Shown here piece by piece: positions 1 to 6,358 of a DNA stretch of 11,983 bases. The notes beneath the pieces were generated by a model, which was not told the DNA's origin, did no database searches, and saw only the letters and a program-made list of their open reading frames with translations. The stretch spans positions 1-11,983 of the forward strand of contig VGTX01000013.1 of assembly GCA_016874315.1 (NCBI GenBank). Direction: 5' to 3'. Every line of letters starts with the position of its first letter. Position 1 is the stretch's first letter. Made by a program: the position numbers and the translations under genes. Source of the DNA: Gammaproteobacteria bacterium. Its GTDB lineage: Bacteria; Pseudomonadota; Gammaproteobacteria; Berkiellales; Berkiellaceae.

Positions 1-177
1 CATCCCGATCGGGAGCTGCCATCTGAATTGCTCGGCGAGTGGATTTTGGAAGGATTAAAATCAATTGATGAAATGGCGTTTCTCCGTTTCGCATCAATAT
101 ATAAAAGACTTAAGTCTCTTGACGAGTTACAGAGTTTGTTGCACGATTTTTCTGGACGTCAGGTCGTGATAGATTAG
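1..177 (+). CDS. nrdR: Transcriptional repressor NrdR, C-terminal fragment (5' end outside window)
   Basis: The open + frame from base 1 to the TAG at 175-177 encodes 58 residues. They contain LPSELLGEWILEGLKSID, then DEMAFLRFASIYKRL, which matches the end of the ATP-cone domain and the conserved (D)E-V-A-Y-(V/I)-RFASVY segment of NrdR. NrdR is a zinc-ribbon/ATP-cone repressor that senses (d)ATP and represses ribonucleotide reductase genes. The zinc ribbon and most of the ATP cone lie upstream of the window. The last 68 bases are antisense to the 3' end of the minus-strand membrane-protein gene ending at 110. No terminator is visible after the stop. Identification rests on recalled family sequence; the motif is distinctive. 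Confidence 0.88.
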   Translation, partial: HPDRELPSELLGEWILEGLKSIDEMAFLRFASIYKRLKSLDELQSLLHDFSGRQVVID

Positions 178-1675
178 TACAGGGCGATTGACTTGATGGA
201 CGTGATTGTAACTCCACTTCAAGATAGCCACTCTTTTTAAGGTTAGGAGTCGATATTGGCGTCCTATCGGTCATAATCTGATACTCTTTTTCTAAGGCCT
301 GAGCTATGGCTGGGGTTATGGGAATAAGAGGAAATCCTATTGCATACATTTCTTCTAAATAAATCGCTAACGATAAACTTTGGTTGTAAAGTGGAGGCCC
401 GCTTTGCAAAAAGGAATTGACTCGACAGCCCGCATTATACCTCTCCAGCAAATACCTATATTGTTGCTGCATCTCTGCCTCAGAGAGTGTTTGAGTACCA
501 TGCGTACACTGAGGAATCAGGTATCGCATTGTATTTTTATCAGAAAGTGTTGTCATATCGATCACATGAAATTCTTGGTTTGTTCGAGCTGCGACATATT
601 TTTGAGATTGAATTAAGAAATCTCTGTTTTTCTTATCACTGTCACCCAGAATTTGATCAACATTATTATGGTATTTTTGGTCCGTATTTATACTGCAACC
701 GATAGAAGAAATAAATCCTGTGAGTGCAAGAGGATATGTTACTATTTGAATACATCCCACTAATGTATGAAACCATAGTCGCCCAATAATCCAAGAAGGT
801 CTTGGAGCTGCAACATAACTCGCGAGATGAGCTGCAGTATAGTACGCAGTATGGCTGATACTGTCACAAGGCTCTGATAATGCATAGTGATGACTAGTTA
901 ATTGCTGTTCTTCACCAAATACAGCAGTTGCCAGATTAGAGCGGCGGATTTTCTGCCATATGGGTCTTTGATTCCGCAGCATAGCGCGATGCTCATCAAT
1001 TTCACGAAATAGCGCGCCTGCACGAATAGTTCGTAATTGAGACTCATTTGCATAGGCCAGGGCACCCTGCTTGATGACTGACCAAAGAATTGTTGCGCCG
1101 AGCCCCATGAGCGTTGGGGCGATAGCATGCATAATATTTTGCATCAATATGGCGGCTAAATATGAAACGAACGCAAGAGTACCGATACCGAGCGCCATGG
1201 AAATCAAGAGGATGGACAAAACAGAAGCATGCACAAAGAGTGCGAGAATCGTGGTTTTTGCTGTAAAATCTGCACATAAAAATCGCGCCCAAGAGGCCTC
1301 ACGATAAGCTTGTGCGGAGCCGATTTTAAAAGTTGCATAAACTGCATTGTAAATCGATGGCGTCAAGGCTGCTGTGACGTACCACCCAGCAAAAATCCCT
1401 GCAATTGCTAAGGCTATGGGTTGTCCACCAGGCACTGTGAAAAACACAATGACCGGAAGTGATAGCAAGACAATCTGTAATATTAAAAAAGCCCGATCGC
1501 CGCGTGATATATGATGCGCATCGATTGGTGGCCAAAAGAAATCATATAGCCCATTCAAGATATTTGTACGCCGATGGAACAGATTCGCTCTTTGTGCGTT
1601 ATATGGATATGTTTGTGCGGTAAAGTTTCTCTCGAAATAAAATCGATCGAAAAACCGCGATCGGTTAGGCAACAT
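110..1675 (-). CDS. Polytopic membrane protein of unknown function, paralog with soluble C-terminal domain (copy 1)
   Basis: The protein has 521 residues and I do not recognise a named family. It is clearly a paralog of the upstream neighbour (1665-3068). Shared features in order are: an N-terminal YPYNAQRANLFHRRTNI segment (residues 23-39); a hydrophobic hairpin (about 63-80 and 84-102) around PGGQP (82-86); TPSIYNAVYA (105-114); further hydrophobic segments (about 141-178 and 184-205); RPIWQKIRR (237-245); AYYTAAHLASY (277-287); a last hydrophobic stretch (about 305-327); and a soluble C-terminal domain with SLSLAIYLEEM (433-443). The ATG at 1675 lies inside the end of the upstream gene (11-base overlap). 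A GGGGG run just upstream can serve as ribosome binding site, so translation is probably coupled. The final 22 codons and stop run antisense over the end of nrdR. No own terminator is seen. An inner-membrane location is likely. Confidence 0.8.
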   Translation of the reverse strand: MLPNRSRFFDRFYFERNFTAQTYPYNAQRANLFHRRTNILNGLYDFFWPPIDAHHISRGDRAFLILQIVLLSLPVIVFFTVPGGQPIALAIAGIFAGWYVTAALTPSIYNAVYATFKIGSAQAYREASWARFLCADFTAKTTILALFVHASVLSILLISMALGIGTLAFVSYLAAILMQNIMHAIAPTLMGLGATILWSVIKQGALAYANESQLRTIRAGALFREIDEHRAMLRNQRPIWQKIRRSNLATAVFGEEQQLTSHHYALSEPCDSISHTAYYTAAHLASYVAAPRPSWIIGRLWFHTLVGCIQIVTYPLALTGFISSIGCSINTDQKYHNNVDQILGDSDKKNRDFLIQSQKYVAARTNQEFHVIDMTTLSDKNTMRYLIPQCTHGTQTLSEAEMQQQYRYLLERYNAGCRVNSFLQSGPPLYNQSLSLAIYLEEMYAIGFPLIPITPAIAQALEKEYQIMTDRTPISTPNLKKSGYLEVELQSRPSSQSPCTNLSRPDVQKNRATNSVTRQET

Positions 1676-3068
1676 AAGAGCCCCCGTTTTTAGAAGAAGA
1701 AGGCTGCGCTGGTCCTTTTGGCATAACTGCGGCGGGATGATCGGTATTAAAAATTACGGGCCGGTTATAAGAAGAATCATTATTCAAATAACATTCGGAT
1801 GCATGCAATTGAATCAATCGATTTCCTGAGCGTAAATCTTGAAGTAATTTCTCATCTAATGGCACAACATATACTCCCTGAACCCGCAATTGCTCAAGAT
1901 ATATTGATGCGGACATAGAGCTCTTATCATAAGGCATATATGTCACATCATTAGTTTGTTTTCGAAGCAAAAATTGTATGTCTTTTTGATCGCATCCTGA
2001 AACAAGCCCAACCGTATAATCTGTAATAATATAGCGCTCCCCGTTCGAGACCGTCATAACATAATATTCTTGCTCGTGATTTGCAGTAGAGTGTTGTTCT
2101 ATCACTACATCACTTAGCTGATTAACAACTTCTTTGTTAAAAGAAATTGAGTGTTTTGAATGCGTTTGATATAACCCAAGATAATATCTTGGATATGTGA
2201 TACAGCATGCCAGGCTGGTCACAATATTCATTAATACGCGATTAGTTAATGAAGATTGCCGTGCTTCAAAAATCTTTCCACTATAGTGTGCTGCTATATA
2301 ATAAGGCTCTATTGCCGCAGTTGGGACTGTTTTAATAAATACTGATAATCCTGCAATCACCGAGGATAAAATTGGAATTTTTTGAACTCGACTCCATATC
2401 GGTTTTGTTTCATGGATACTATGTAATCTTTGCTCTCTCTGCTGAAATGAGAGTCCTTTAATCAAATCATTATGTCTTGATAAATCGGCCAAATGTAATG
2501 CTATCGCTTTTACAACTGGCAGCAGAATGGTTAGCCCAAGTCCAGTAAAGACTGGTAAAAATGAACTCCAAAAAAGATCGCTCAATATCTGTAGCCCAAT
2601 CAAAGACACTGTCAATGCAGATCCCCCGAGTAGGATTGGTAGGCCTACACTCAGCACAACAGAGGCTGAGAAAAATAAAGAAAAAAGTGTTCCATAGGCA
2701 AGAATATCGGCGGACACTCTTCTCTGCCAACTTGTCAAATCACGATCAATTTCTAACGAAGTAATGCCCATAAATGCGTAGGCGCTATTAAAAATGACTG
2801 GGGTAAAGGCAAAAGTTATCCATGCCGCACACTCTACAGCAAATAAACCAATTGCAACAGGCTGCATACCTGGAATCAGCATAAATAGAAGAATAGGGGC
2901 AAGTGCCATGGCGCTTTGTAATACAATTTGCACCCAATCCTCAGCACGAATCATCTTACGAGCAGACTGTCCGCGCACAAGGAAATAAAGTCGCACAAAT
3001 ATATTAGTGCGCTCATAGAATAAAGCCGCCTCCATCGCGCCATACGGATATTCTTTTGAAACTGCCAT
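1665..3068 (-). CDS. Polytopic membrane protein of unknown function, paralog with soluble C-terminal domain (copy 2)
   Basis: The protein has 467 residues with no recognisable named family. It starts with YPYGAMEAALFYERTNI (residues 7-23). A hydrophobic hairpin (about 46-65 and 70-90) surrounds PGMQP (66-70), followed by TPVIFNSAYAFMGI (89-102). Long hydrophobic stretches lie at about 123-165 and 168-193, then KPIWSRVQK (222-230), PYYIAAHYSGK (255-265) and a short hydrophobic segment near 277-299. The remaining 160 or so residues are soluble and include SMSASIYLEQL, matching SLSLAIYLEEM of the downstream copy. The ATG at 3066-3068 sits 12 bases after the stop of the preceding gene, with no strong Shine-Dalgarno. 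The stop overlaps the next start by 11 bases. This spacing supports one operon, 3776 to 110. The function cannot be told from sequence. Confidence 0.8.
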   Translation of the reverse strand: MAVSKEYPYGAMEAALFYERTNIFVRLYFLVRGQSARKMIRAEDWVQIVLQSAMALAPILLFMLIPGMQPVAIGLFAVECAAWITFAFTPVIFNSAYAFMGITSLEIDRDLTSWQRRVSADILAYGTLFSLFFSASVVLSVGLPILLGGSALTVSLIGLQILSDLFWSSFLPVFTGLGLTILLPVVKAIALHLADLSRHNDLIKGLSFQQREQRLHSIHETKPIWSRVQKIPILSSVIAGLSVFIKTVPTAAIEPYYIAAHYSGKIFEARQSSLTNRVLMNIVTSLACCITYPRYYLGLYQTHSKHSISFNKEVVNQLSDVVIEQHSTANHEQEYYVMTVSNGERYIITDYTVGLVSGCDQKDIQFLLRKQTNDVTYMPYDKSSMSASIYLEQLRVQGVYVVPLDEKLLQDLRSGNRLIQLHASECYLNNDSSYNRPVIFNTDHPAAVMPKGPAQPSSSKNGGSYVA

Positions 3069-3080
3069 AAATGTATTCTT

Positions 3081-3776
3081 TTATTTCTTGTATGAATTGT
3101 TTCTTTTTTCTAGCTCAGTATTATGTTTCACAGCACCTCCAGTGATATATCTCGCGACAATATTTTGAGTCTGCGCATAGCAGTGATATTTTGATTCATC
3201 TAAATTGTTGGCGGGATTTTTTACGGCTCGCTCAATGTGTTCATGATTATAATGACGCGCCACTGGAATTCCTGATATCAGTACAGCGACACTCATCACA
3301 ATCGGAACAATAATATTAGCTGTTACAAAGCCAGCCAGCATTAGGGCAGCCATTGAGCCTAATGCTGCAACAGATAAAGCGCCCCCTAAAGCAACGACAC
3401 CGGTTATTGCGGAGAGTGCAATGCCAGATCCTAAAAATGTCGTAGCAAAAACTGCAGCTAATGCTACGCTCGTTAGCCCATATGCAAGCATTTTCATTTT
3501 AAAATCAGCATGCGCATATAACTGTTCTTGATCAGCATTTGTTGGATCGGGAATGGCTAATAATAACCGCATCGCCCTTAAAACATGTGGGGCGGCTAAG
3601 AGTGTTGCACCTGTTGCGACTGAGAGAGATGCGATAATTAATCCAAGAGCCTGGGAGAAGCCAGGAGCTGGCACAAAAAATACCGCAGCTCCAACAGCAA
3701 ATCCACCAACTACAATACTTAATGGTGCATTTTCTCTCATGCGAGATAAAAATGCCCGTCTTGCTAATTCCGGCAT
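3081..3776 (-). CDS. Small polytopic membrane protein, divergent shorter member of the same family (copy 3)
   Basis: The protein has 231 residues and is very hydrophobic. The N-terminal hairpin (about 18-35 and 42-62) carries FFVPAPGFSQ (33-42) in the place where the relatives have a VPGMQP-like turn. Twenty-one residues later comes HVLRAMRLLLAIPDP, matching the IFAGVRAVFGVPSP loop of the copy at 3984-5229. A long hydrophobic region (about 96-172, three or four membrane segments) is followed by HIERAVKN and a charged tail. It lacks the large soluble C-terminal domain of copies 1 and 2. The start is ATG at 3774-3776, with AAGG about 9 bases upstream. The gene appears to begin the operon with copies 2 and 1; a convincing promoter was not found in the AT-rich 3777-3866 stretch. 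Function unknown. Confidence 0.77.
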   Translation of the reverse strand: MPELARRAFLSRMRENAPLSIVVGGFAVGAAVFFVPAPGFSQALGLIIASLSVATGATLLAAPHVLRAMRLLLAIPDPTNADQEQLYAHADFKMKMLAYGLTSVALAAVFATTFLGSGIALSAITGVVALGGALSVAALGSMAALMLAGFVTANIIVPIVMSVAVLISGIPVARHYNHEHIERAVKNPANNLDESKYHCYAQTQNIVARYITGGAVKHNTELEKRNNSYKK

Positions 3777-3902
3777 GTATATACCTTAATTCATAATAAA
3801 ATCTATATGTTATAGATAGGATATTTTTAAAAAATACTTATATCGATTGGAATAATTTATTACACAAGAGTATCGATATTAGAAAATCGATACTCTATAA
3901 AT
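3777..3902. other. AT-rich intergenic region with an 11-bp inverted repeat
   Basis: No gene is seen here. AGAGTATCGAT (3867-3877) and its exact reverse complement ATCGATACTCT (3886-3896) are separated by 8 bases. A further TATCGAT lies at 3841-3847, 30 bases before the copy in the left arm. No T-run follows the hairpin on either strand, so it is not a standard terminator. It could be an operator or an RNA stem lying between the terminator of copy 4 and the start of copy 3. The promoter of copy 3 must lie here or upstream, but no clear hexamers stand out. Confidence 0.5.
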
Positions 3903-3931
3903 AAAAAAGGGCTCTTTTTAAGAGCCCTTTT
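3903..3931 (-). terminator. Rho-independent terminator of the 5229-3984 gene
   Basis: An 8-bp perfect stem GGGCTCTT/AAGAGCCC (3909-3916 and 3920-3927) has a 3-base loop. On the minus strand it is followed by six T (3908-3903), and it lies about 55 bases after the stop at 3984. On the + strand only four T follow; no + strand gene leads into it. Confidence 0.85.
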
Positions 3932-3983
3932 CCTAATACGCACCCTCTTATGTAATGGGATGTATTTCGTGTTGTTTTAGATT

Positions 3984-4970
3984 TTAGCCTTGGGATCTCT
4001 TGGACACTCCTTTCTCGCCTTCTGGAGTCTGCCTGTTTAGATGACACTGCTCTGATGATAGTTTTTCAACTGTTGGGTCTACCTGATCTGGGATTAGCTC
4101 TGAATTCGAAACGGAGATATTAGTGAGAGGTGTGCTAGGTTTTTCAACGTCGCCTGATAGGTTTGAGCTAGAGTCGTTATATTCTGGCTGAGACGATTTT
4201 TCATTCACGACTTCTTGCAATGTGTCGAAATTCTGCTGCTGATCTGAAAGACTAGAAGATGCGTTCTCCACGCTATGAGATACTTCAGTCAGTTTCTCAG
4301 GTGCTGACCTCGCACTCACAAATTCCCTAACTGCTTTTCCTACTTCTACAAAAGCGCTTATCACAGCCATAAATGCATTTTTAACACTAGTTATGGGATG
4401 ATTGTTTCTTATGTCGTTTAGTACGTTGCCTTCTTCCTCCTTTTTAAGATTTGCTGTGATATTATCCATATGCATTTTATTTAAACTACGTAAAATTTCA
4501 CGTGCTACAAGTGTACCGCCAACAATCATAAGTGCACCACCAACTATAACCCTAGGAGAGGCAACAAGTAGAGCCCCCGCGACAGGGACTGCAAATGCAA
4601 AAGCGGATACGCCAGCTGCAACTGTTAATGCTATACCTGTTGTGACAAAGCCTAAGGCTGCGATTCCACCGACACCAAGAGCCGCAAGTAAAGCAGGTGT
4701 TGCAACTGAAAGGCCTGCGCCTAACCCTGCAAACATTAATAAACATATAAAACTTGCTGTTAAGTTCGCAGCCGCCCGACGTGCAAAAGATGTTTCAGAA
4801 TAAGGATGTGTATCCTGTCCATTTTGATCTTGTACAATAAGATCTGGGGACGGCACTCCAAAAACAGCTCTAACACCTGCAAAAATGCGGCTTGAGCTTG
4901 TTAGCGTAATAGGCACCGGCCATAGAGAATGCAAAAACTCCAACAGCGATTGGTTGCATTCCTGGTACAA
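3984..4970 (-). CDS. 3' reading frame of the frameshifted copy 4
   Basis: This is the C-terminal piece. The open frame can begin at a TTG (4968-4970), but its first 27 or so residues are an out-of-frame reading of the conserved PGMQP region and do not fit the family. Family-like sequence starts at SSSRIFAGVRAVFG. Hydrophobic segments follow, about 75 to 160 residues from the TTG. Then comes a soluble tail of about 150 residues rich in Ser, Glu and Asn that ends in SKRSQG. An AGGG seven bases before the TTG leaves re-initiation possible. A frameshifted remnant, or a product of frameshifting, is the better explanation. Confidence 0.5.
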   Translation of the reverse strand: MYQECNQSLLEFLHSLWPVPITLTSSSRIFAGVRAVFGVPSPDLIVQDQNGQDTHPYSETSFARRAAANLTASFICLLMFAGLGAGLSVATPALLAALGVGGIAALGFVTTGIALTVAAGVSAFAFAVPVAGALLVASPRVIVGGALMIVGGTLVAREILRSLNKMHMDNITANLKKEEEGNVLNDIRNNHPITSVKNAFMAVISAFVEVGKAVREFVSARSAPEKLTEVSHSVENASSSLSDQQQNFDTLQEVVNEKSSQPEYNDSSSNLSGDVEKPSTPLTNISVSNSELIPDQVDPTVEKLSSEQCHLNRQTPEGEKGVSKRSQG

Positions 4971-5229
4971 AAAACAACCCTAGAGCCGTTAACGTCCCGA
5001 GTGCTCCAATACTAATACCAGCTTTCTGCGATGGATATGCTTCTTCAAAGACTTTTCTTAATCTTCCAAAAAATCCAGAACTTTCGGATGGTTTTGGCGC
5101 TTCGTTCAGCTTTTTCTGCAAATCCTCGAGACCGGTTACAGATTCTGTATCATTATTCTCCTTCGCTGCTATCTCTTCTGTAATGGCTTCCTTTTTAATG
5201 TATTTTTGTGTGCTTTCTTTCGAATCCAT
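4870..5229 (-). CDS. 5' reading frame of the frameshifted copy 4
   Basis: This is the N-terminal piece, about 119 residues. It has a charged, Glu/Lys-rich start, GFFGRLRKVFEEAYP (52-66), a hydrophobic segment and the VPGMQP turn (88-93). After the probable shift point it reads through a short unrelated tail (ANKLKPHFCRC) to the stop. The ATG at 5227-5229 is preferred over a TTG at 5233-5235, because AGAGGT (5243-5238) is 9 bases from the ATG and only 3 from the TTG. Whether this piece is made as a stable short protein is unknown. Confidence 0.5.
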   Translation of the reverse strand: MDSKESTQKYIKKEAITEEIAAKENNDTESVTGLEDLQKKLNEAPKPSESSGFFGRLRKVFEEAYPSQKAGISIGALGTLTALGLFFVPGMQPIAVGVFAFSMAGAYYANKLKPHFCRC

Positions 5230-5237
5230 ATTCAATT

Positions 5238-5243
5238 ACCTCT
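5238..5243 (-). promoter_or_regulatory. Ribosome binding site that fixes the start of copy 4
   Basis: AGAGGT on the minus strand lies 9 bases upstream of the ATG at 5229. It is too close (3 bases) to the upstream TTG at 5235. It therefore supports MDSKES as the N-terminus. Confidence 0.55.
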
Positions 5244-5254
5244 GATATAAAAGT

Positions 5255-5263
5255 GTTATACCA
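5255..5263 (-). promoter_or_regulatory. Extended -10 promoter for copy 4
   Basis: The minus strand reads TGGTATAAC, a TGn-extended -10 box with five of six consensus bases. No good -35 hexamer is present 16-18 bases upstream, which is usual for extended -10 promoters. Transcription would start near 5248, giving a leader of only about 20 bases that includes the AGAGGT site. Confidence 0.45.
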
Positions 5264-5286
5264 GAGAGATAGGAGAGGGTTCCGAT

Positions 5287-5308
5287 AAAAAATCCTATTG
5301 TTAGAATT
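5287..5308 (-). terminator. Weak AT-rich terminator after the COQ10/RatA-like gene
   Basis: On the minus strand AAAAATTCTA and TAGGATTTTT flank a 4-base loop, with one G-U pair, and T-rich sequence continues to 5287. It lies about 45 bases after the stop at 5351. The low GC of the stem makes it weak. Confidence 0.4.
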
Positions 5309-5350
5309 TTTTTTAAATATATTGCCAAGGATATCTCGAATGCGGATATT

Positions 5351-5818
5351 CTAATATGTTGTGGGGTATTGTGTTTTTTGATATTCGTAAGATTTTATTT
5401 TCCTTTCCACAAACTCTAAAATTAAACCTTTATGATGAGTGATAATAAAATTTGCAAGGGACTCTAGAAACCAGCTGTGAAATTCAACATTGAGGCTAAG
5501 CTCAACTCGTGTTGTTTCCTTAGAGTCTGTAATAGGATCGAAAGTCCATGAGCCACTTAAGCTTTTAAATGGCCCTGACACAAGCTGTATTTCTATTCTT
5601 TTATCCGGCTGATACATGTTGTGGGTGATAATCTTTTCATGCCATATGCCAAAACCAATATCCAGATAAGCCATTTCTTCCACAGGGCTGATCACTTCGA
5701 TCACGCCACTATGCTGACACCCTGGGATTGTTTGAGCATATGACTGAATATCCTTCACCCACTCGAATAGTACCTCTGGCGGAATGTGGCATTCTTGCAC
5801 TTCAATCAGTGTAATCAC
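5351..5818 (-). CDS. COQ10/RatA-like START-fold (SRPBCC) protein
   Basis: The protein has 155 residues, the usual length for the polyketide-cyclase/COQ10 group. Matching features are the N-terminal strand and helix (ECHIPPEVLFEWVKDIQSY, 9-27), IPGC (31-34) and SGPFKSLSGSWTF (81-93), the typical GPF-x-x-L-x-x-x-W-x-F strand turn. The long C-terminal helix (about 119-146) is also present. In this family COQ10 binds ubiquinone and supports respiration, and E. coli RatA was described as a ribosome-binding inhibitor; sequence alone does not separate these roles. The start is GTG at 5816-5818 with GAAGG four bases away; no better in-frame start is apparent. It lies 17 bases after the BamE-like gene, so the two probably form an operon. 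I give no symbol, because family members are named inconsistently. Confidence 0.8.
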   Translation of the reverse strand: MITLIEVQECHIPPEVLFEWVKDIQSYAQTIPGCQHSGVIEVISPVEEMAYLDIGFGIWHEKIITHNMYQPDKRIEIQLVSGPFKSLSGSWTFDPITDSKETTRVELSLNVEFHSWFLESLANFIITHHKGLILEFVERKIKSYEYQKTQYPTTY

Positions 5819-5835
5819 GTCACCTTCATATATTT

Positions 5836-6177
5836 TTATTTTTTCTGAGATTCTGCAGCTGTATTTGGCGACTGATAAACTTTGACACTTGCAAGATTGC
5901 CCTGTTCATCGAATTCCATTTCCACCTGCTCTTGTGTTGTTTGGCTGTTTTTTTTGCTTTGATGGAAATAACAAATATTATGCTGGCCGGGATTAATACA
6001 TTGAAAGGTCGGTAGGCCATATTTCTCAATAACCTGATCTTTTGTAGTTCCTGGTTGCAGCTGAGACAACTCTTCTTCGCTAATGGCTGTGCCGGTTTGA
6101 CCATTATTGGTGTCAGCGGCCCATAACGGAGAAGATACTATTAAAAGAGAATATGATAAGAAAGAACGCAGTGACAT
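5836..6177 (-). CDS. Secreted BamE/SmpA-OmlA-domain small protein
   Basis: The protein has 113 residues. Residues 1-20 form a signal peptide (MSLRSFLSYS, then LLIVSSPLWA) with a likely signal peptidase I site after WA or AA. There is no lipobox cysteine, unlike classical BamE lipoproteins. The mature part has LQPGTTKDQVIEKYGLP (40-56), the SmpA/OmlA signature (L-x-PG-x-(S/T)-(K/R)-x-(Q/E)-V-x-x-x-(L/Y)-G-x-P). NICYFHQ (67-73) stands at the usual W/Y strand, and VEMEFDEQGNLASVKVY (85-101) is the following beta pair. Cys60 and Cys69 could form a disulfide. BamE helps the BAM complex insert outer-membrane proteins; here only a periplasmic BamE-fold role can be claimed. The ATG at 6175-6177 has AGGGAT just upstream. 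It is first in a two-gene unit with the COQ10/RatA-like gene. Confidence 0.75.
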   Translation of the reverse strand: MSLRSFLSYSLLIVSSPLWAADTNNGQTGTAISEEELSQLQPGTTKDQVIEKYGLPTFQCINPGQHNICYFHQSKKNSQTTQEQVEMEFDEQGNLASVKVYQSPNTAAESQKK

Positions 6178-6220
6178 GATATCCCTATTCTGTAGTGAGA
6201 AAATAACTTTATCTCCCTAG

Positions 6221-6249
6221 ACAGTAGCATGGAAAATTCCGATCATCAA
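6221..6249 (-). promoter_or_regulatory. Possible promoter for the BamE-like/COQ10-like pair
   Basis: On the minus strand TTGATG (6249-6244) and TACTGT (6226-6221) are 17 bases apart. They lie between the ssb terminator and the ATG at 6177. The hexamers match consensus at 4 and 3 of 6 positions, so this is only a candidate. Confidence 0.3.
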
Positions 6250-6265
6250 TGCTCAAGTGCGTCTA

Positions 6266-6301
6266 TTAAAAACTACAACCTTTTTTTGAAGAAGGTTGTA
6301 G
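6266..6301 (-). terminator. Rho-independent terminator of ssb
   Basis: A 10-bp perfect stem CTACAACCTT/AAGGTTGTAG (6273-6282 and 6292-6301) has a 9-base loop. On the minus strand TTTTTAAT follows. It lies about 57 bases after the ssb stop and separates the uvrA-ssb unit from the BamE-like operon. Confidence 0.85.
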
Positions 6302-6358
6302 TGATATGAAAACATGTACTATCAACACGCTGTTTATTAGCGAATTCACAGGTCTAAT

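Larger units (their letters stand above)
3984..5229 (-). pseudogene. Frameshifted membrane-protein paralog (copy 4): two frames, one ancestral gene
   Basis: Two overlapping minus-strand frames make one family member when joined by skipping one base. The upstream frame gives a charged N-terminus (about residues 1-68), a hydrophobic hairpin and VPGMQPIAVGVFAF (88-101), then runs into a stop at 4870. The other frame resumes the family pattern with SSSRIFAGVRAVFGVPSP, then long hydrophobic segments and a Ser-rich soluble tail ending at 3984. Joined, exactly 21 residues separate PGMQP from IF. This equals the distance from PGMQP to IF in copy 2 and from PGGQP to IY in copy 1. The span from ATG to stop is 3n+1 bases, as expected for one inserted base; the switch must lie between about 4895 and 4940, and a run of five A (4933-4937) is one candidate site. 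It could be a true mutation, an assembly error or a programmed shift. The intact product would have about 414 residues. Confidence 0.75.

Noticed and set aside
4402..4803. 133-codon + strand open frame
   Set aside because: It is antisense to the hydrophobic region of copy 4. Its Ala/Pro/Thr-rich composition is what the reverse complement of Ala/Gly/Val codons gives.
5316..5352. Apparent hairpin around GGATATCTCGAATGCGGATATTC after the COQ10-like gene
   Set aside because: The two GGATAT copies are in direct, not inverted, orientation, so no good stem forms.
5826..6104. 92-codon minus frame overlapping the BamE-like gene
   Set aside because: It is a shifted frame of a gene that has a signal peptide, a ribosome site and a family motif. 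The alternative has none of these.
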